Source of the DNA: CALDTK01 sp965215115
GTDB lineage: Bacteria > Bacteroidota > Bacteroidia > Chitinophagales > Saprospiraceae
Direction of reading: 5' to 3'
Length of the DNA stretch: 64,000 nucleotides
Assembly (NCBI GenBank): GCA_965215115.1
Contig: OZ244050.1
Coordinates: 4,588,001 to 4,652,000, forward strand
The position numbers were made by a program, and so were the translations under genes. Positions 62,617-64,000 of the stretch are shown here, one piece after another (the stretch's first letter is position 1; each line of letters opens with the position of its first letter). A model generated the notes under the pieces. It had not been told where the DNA came from and did no database searches. It was given only the letters and a program-made list of their open reading frames with translations.

Positions 62617-63693
62617 ATGGACTCCACCTCAATCGTCATGTGGCTCGGCTTCATGCTGTCGGCCTACGCCGTGGTCGGCAACGACTCGATCCAGACCCTC
62701 GGCACCTTCCTCACCTCCAACGAGGACCGGCCCTGGTGGCACCTCTGGCTCTACGCCGGGGGCATCCTCCTGGTCACGATGGTCTACGGCTACATCGCCT
62801 ACGATGGCGACGTGAGCTACGAGCGCCTCCAGGTCATCGGCGACGACGGCACCCTGCGCTACAAAGACCCCAGCGACATCGTGGGCTTCAACTGGGCCTA
62901 CCTGCTGCCGCCGCTGGTGCTCATGGCCCTCACGCGCACCGGGATCCCGGTGTCGACGAGCTTCCTGATCCTGACCTTCTTCGCGCCGAAGGGCCTCGGC
63001 GACATGATCGAGAAGTCCGTACTCGGGTACGTAGTCGCCTTCTTCATCGCTATCCTGCTGTACTTCATCATCGCGCGGACGCTATCGCGCCGCTTCATCA
63101 CCTCCAAGCTGCCCGCCGAGCGGCTCAAGCTCTGGACGGTGCTCCAGTGGGGATCGACGGGCTTTTTGTGGAGCCAGTGGCTCGTGCAGGACTTTGCCAA
63201 TATTTACGTGTACCTCCCGCGGTCGCTCGAACGCTGGGAGCTGATCGTCTCGCTGCTCATCCTGCTCGCCTTCCTCGGGTACATCTTCGCCAACAAGGGC
63301 GGCAAGATCCAGGACATCGTGCGCGAGAAGACCAATACGCAGGACGTGCGCTCGGCGACGATCATCGACTTCACCTACGGCGCGATCCTACTCTTCTTCA
63401 AGGAACTCAACGACATCCCGATGTCCACCACCTGGGTGTTCCTCGGCTTGCTGGCCGGTCGCGAGATCGCCATCCGGTGGCGCCTTGGCGACCGCGACGA
63501 CGAGGACGACTACCTCGACCGGGATGAGCCCGGCTTCGCGCTCGACGCCGACGGACGTGTGCACCCGATGTCGCTCGGGAAAGACACCTGGATGATGGTC
63601 GGGCGGGACCTGGCGAAGGTGGCGCTGGGCCTCGGGATCAGCGTGGCGCTCGTGTTTGCGATGGCTTATCTGACGGGGCGGCAGATGTTTTAG
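62617..63693 (+). CDS. Divergent PiT-like phosphate permease
   Basis: 358 residues with about ten helices. The internal repeat of inorganic phosphate permeases is recognisable: AVVGNDSIQTLGTFLTSN near the N-terminus and KELNDIPMSTTWVFLGLLAG near the C-terminus, both with the N-D pair followed by small and Thr residues; PVSTSFLILTFFAP is the first-half partner of PMSTTW. It is shorter than standard PiT and divergent, so phosphate is a hypothesis. It follows the T9SS/TonB receptor pair. Confidence 0.6.
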   Translation: MDSTSIVMWLGFMLSAYAVVGNDSIQTLGTFLTSNEDRPWWHLWLYAGGILLVTMVYGYIAYDGDVSYERLQVIGDDGTLRYKDPSDIVGFNWAYLLPPLVLMALTRTGIPVSTSFLILTFFAPKGLGDMIEKSVLGYVVAFFIAILLYFIIARTLSRRFITSKLPAERLKLWTVLQWGSTGFLWSQWLVQDFANIYVYLPRSLERWELIVSLLILLAFLGYIFANKGGKIQDIVREKTNTQDVRSATIIDFTYGAILLFFKELNDIPMSTTWVFLGLLAGREIAIRWRLGDRDDEDDYLDRDEPGFALDADGRVHPMSLGKDTWMMVGRDLAKVALGLGISVALVFAMAYLTGRQMF

Positions 63694-63778
63694 GCTGCGA
63701 ATTTTATTTTGAGGAGTAGGCTGTAGGCGGGCTGGGTAGGGCTGGTAAGAGAATGGCTTCTCGCCTTGGCTGAGGTAT

Positions 63779-63878
63779 CACTCGCGGGGTAACCCCCCCG
63801 GCCCCCCTTATTTTGTTTCCCGCCCCGAAGCCGCTCCGCGTCTCCGTGGCGGGAACCAAAACAAGGGGGGAGGCGACC
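63779..63878 (+). repeat. C/G-rich hairpin module, copy C
   Basis: CACTCGCGGGGTAACCCCCC, then GGCCCCCCTTATTTTG, a variable hairpin (GTTTCCCGCC against GGCGGGAACC), and CCAAAACAAGGGGGGAGGCG. Same ends as copies A and B at the left of the window. Confidence 0.75.
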
Positions 63879-63964
63879 GCCCCCGGCTGTCGTCGCGCGA
63901 GAGCCCCACGCCCGCCCCCATGGCGCGGGACCTACGTTCGCCCCCGGCTGTCGTCGCGCGAGAG
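63878..63964 (+). repeat. 26-bp direct repeat, spacing 61 bp
   Basis: An identical 26-base sequence (starts CGCCCCCGGCTG, ends GCGCGAGAG) occurs at 63878-63903 and 63939-63964. Confidence 0.75.
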
Positions 63965-64000
63965 TCCCGTGAATCCTCCGAGCACCACGGACCCCCACGT

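Larger units (their letters stand above)
63694..64000. other. Gene-free right end with repeat module
   Basis: Contains the third copy of the C/G-rich module and a 26-bp direct repeat. The window ends inside this region. Confidence 0.6.

Noticed and set aside
1..64000. tRNA, rRNA or insertion sequence genes
   Set aside because: None recognised on either strand by eye; short or degenerate RNA genes could be missed.

Overview
The window reads as a chromosomal segment of a GC-rich member of the Bacteroidota. Supporting marks are two proteins with type IX secretion C-terminal sorting domains, a CarboxypepD_reg/TonB-dependent receptor, a LytS/LytTR pair, families typical of the phylum (DUF5683, DUF6580, BshC, the short asparaginase, the Bacteroidota-type arginine decarboxylase, the long NusB) and promoters of the TAnnTTTG type, here mostly TACCTTCG/TACCTTTG. 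A Saprospiria/Lewinella-like lineage is my best guess but is an inference. Starts are rarely preceded by a Shine-Dalgarno sequence. No rRNA, tRNA, CRISPR array or complete insertion sequence was found. It is mostly housekeeping DNA, densely packed, with many ATGA/GTGA stop-start overlaps.

Layout. 1-552: a large nested palindromic repeat. 0.55-10.9 kb: hydrolase/asparaginase pair, lipoprotein, RNase H-like YkuK protein, formylglycine-enzyme-like lipoprotein (frameshifted), arginine decarboxylase, exonuclease, NUDIX/pyrE, M42 peptidase, UbiA-like protein. 10.9-19.9 kb: acyltransferase/engB, parB and a broken DUF5683 gene, HMG-CoA lyase/GNAT pair, yqgE, fabD, folE/queD. 20-26 kb: LytS/LytTR, a tiny transcription unit with its own terminator, smc. 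26-31 kb: binding-protein lipoprotein, guaA, nusB, parA. 31-41.8 kb: FMN reductase, lolD-like, aspartate kinase, selD / YiaA / mnmH with glpK, bshC, DUF6580, acyl-CoA dehydrogenase. 41.9-47.8 kb: FG-GAP T9SS protein, NhaC antiporter, uracil-DNA glycosylase-like gene, DUF2256, cytochrome oxidase subunit III. 48-51.3 kb: ilvB-ilvN-ilvC. 51.4-55.8 kb: barrel protein, TrmH methyltransferase, pyrG (frameshifted), retropepsin-like protease. 56-63.7 kb: surface T9SS protein with a duplicated domain, TonB receptor and a PiT-like transporter. 63.7-64 kb: another copy of the left-end repeat.

The outstanding signal is not a gene. A short motif, GTTTT followed by a 3-bp stem closing a GNAA tetraloop (commonest form GTTTTGGCGAAAGCC), occurs about 46 times with a fully Watson-Crick stem, on both strands, inside genes in several reading frames and between genes. 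Sixteen copies are identical over 15 bases. In the variants the stem bases change together (GGC/GCC, GCC/GGC, GCG/CGC, CGC/GCG, GAC/GTC, GTC/GAC, GCT/AGC, TGC/GCA, CAC/GTG) and the loop is usually GAAA, GCAA, GGAA or GTAA. That is the pattern of selection on a single-stranded hairpin at the DNA level, dispersed through a genome at a density like that of DNA-uptake signals. I know of no described equivalent in Bacteroidota.

Several genes, including the normally essential pyrG, carry single-base indels, so part of the apparent gene decay may be assembly error.
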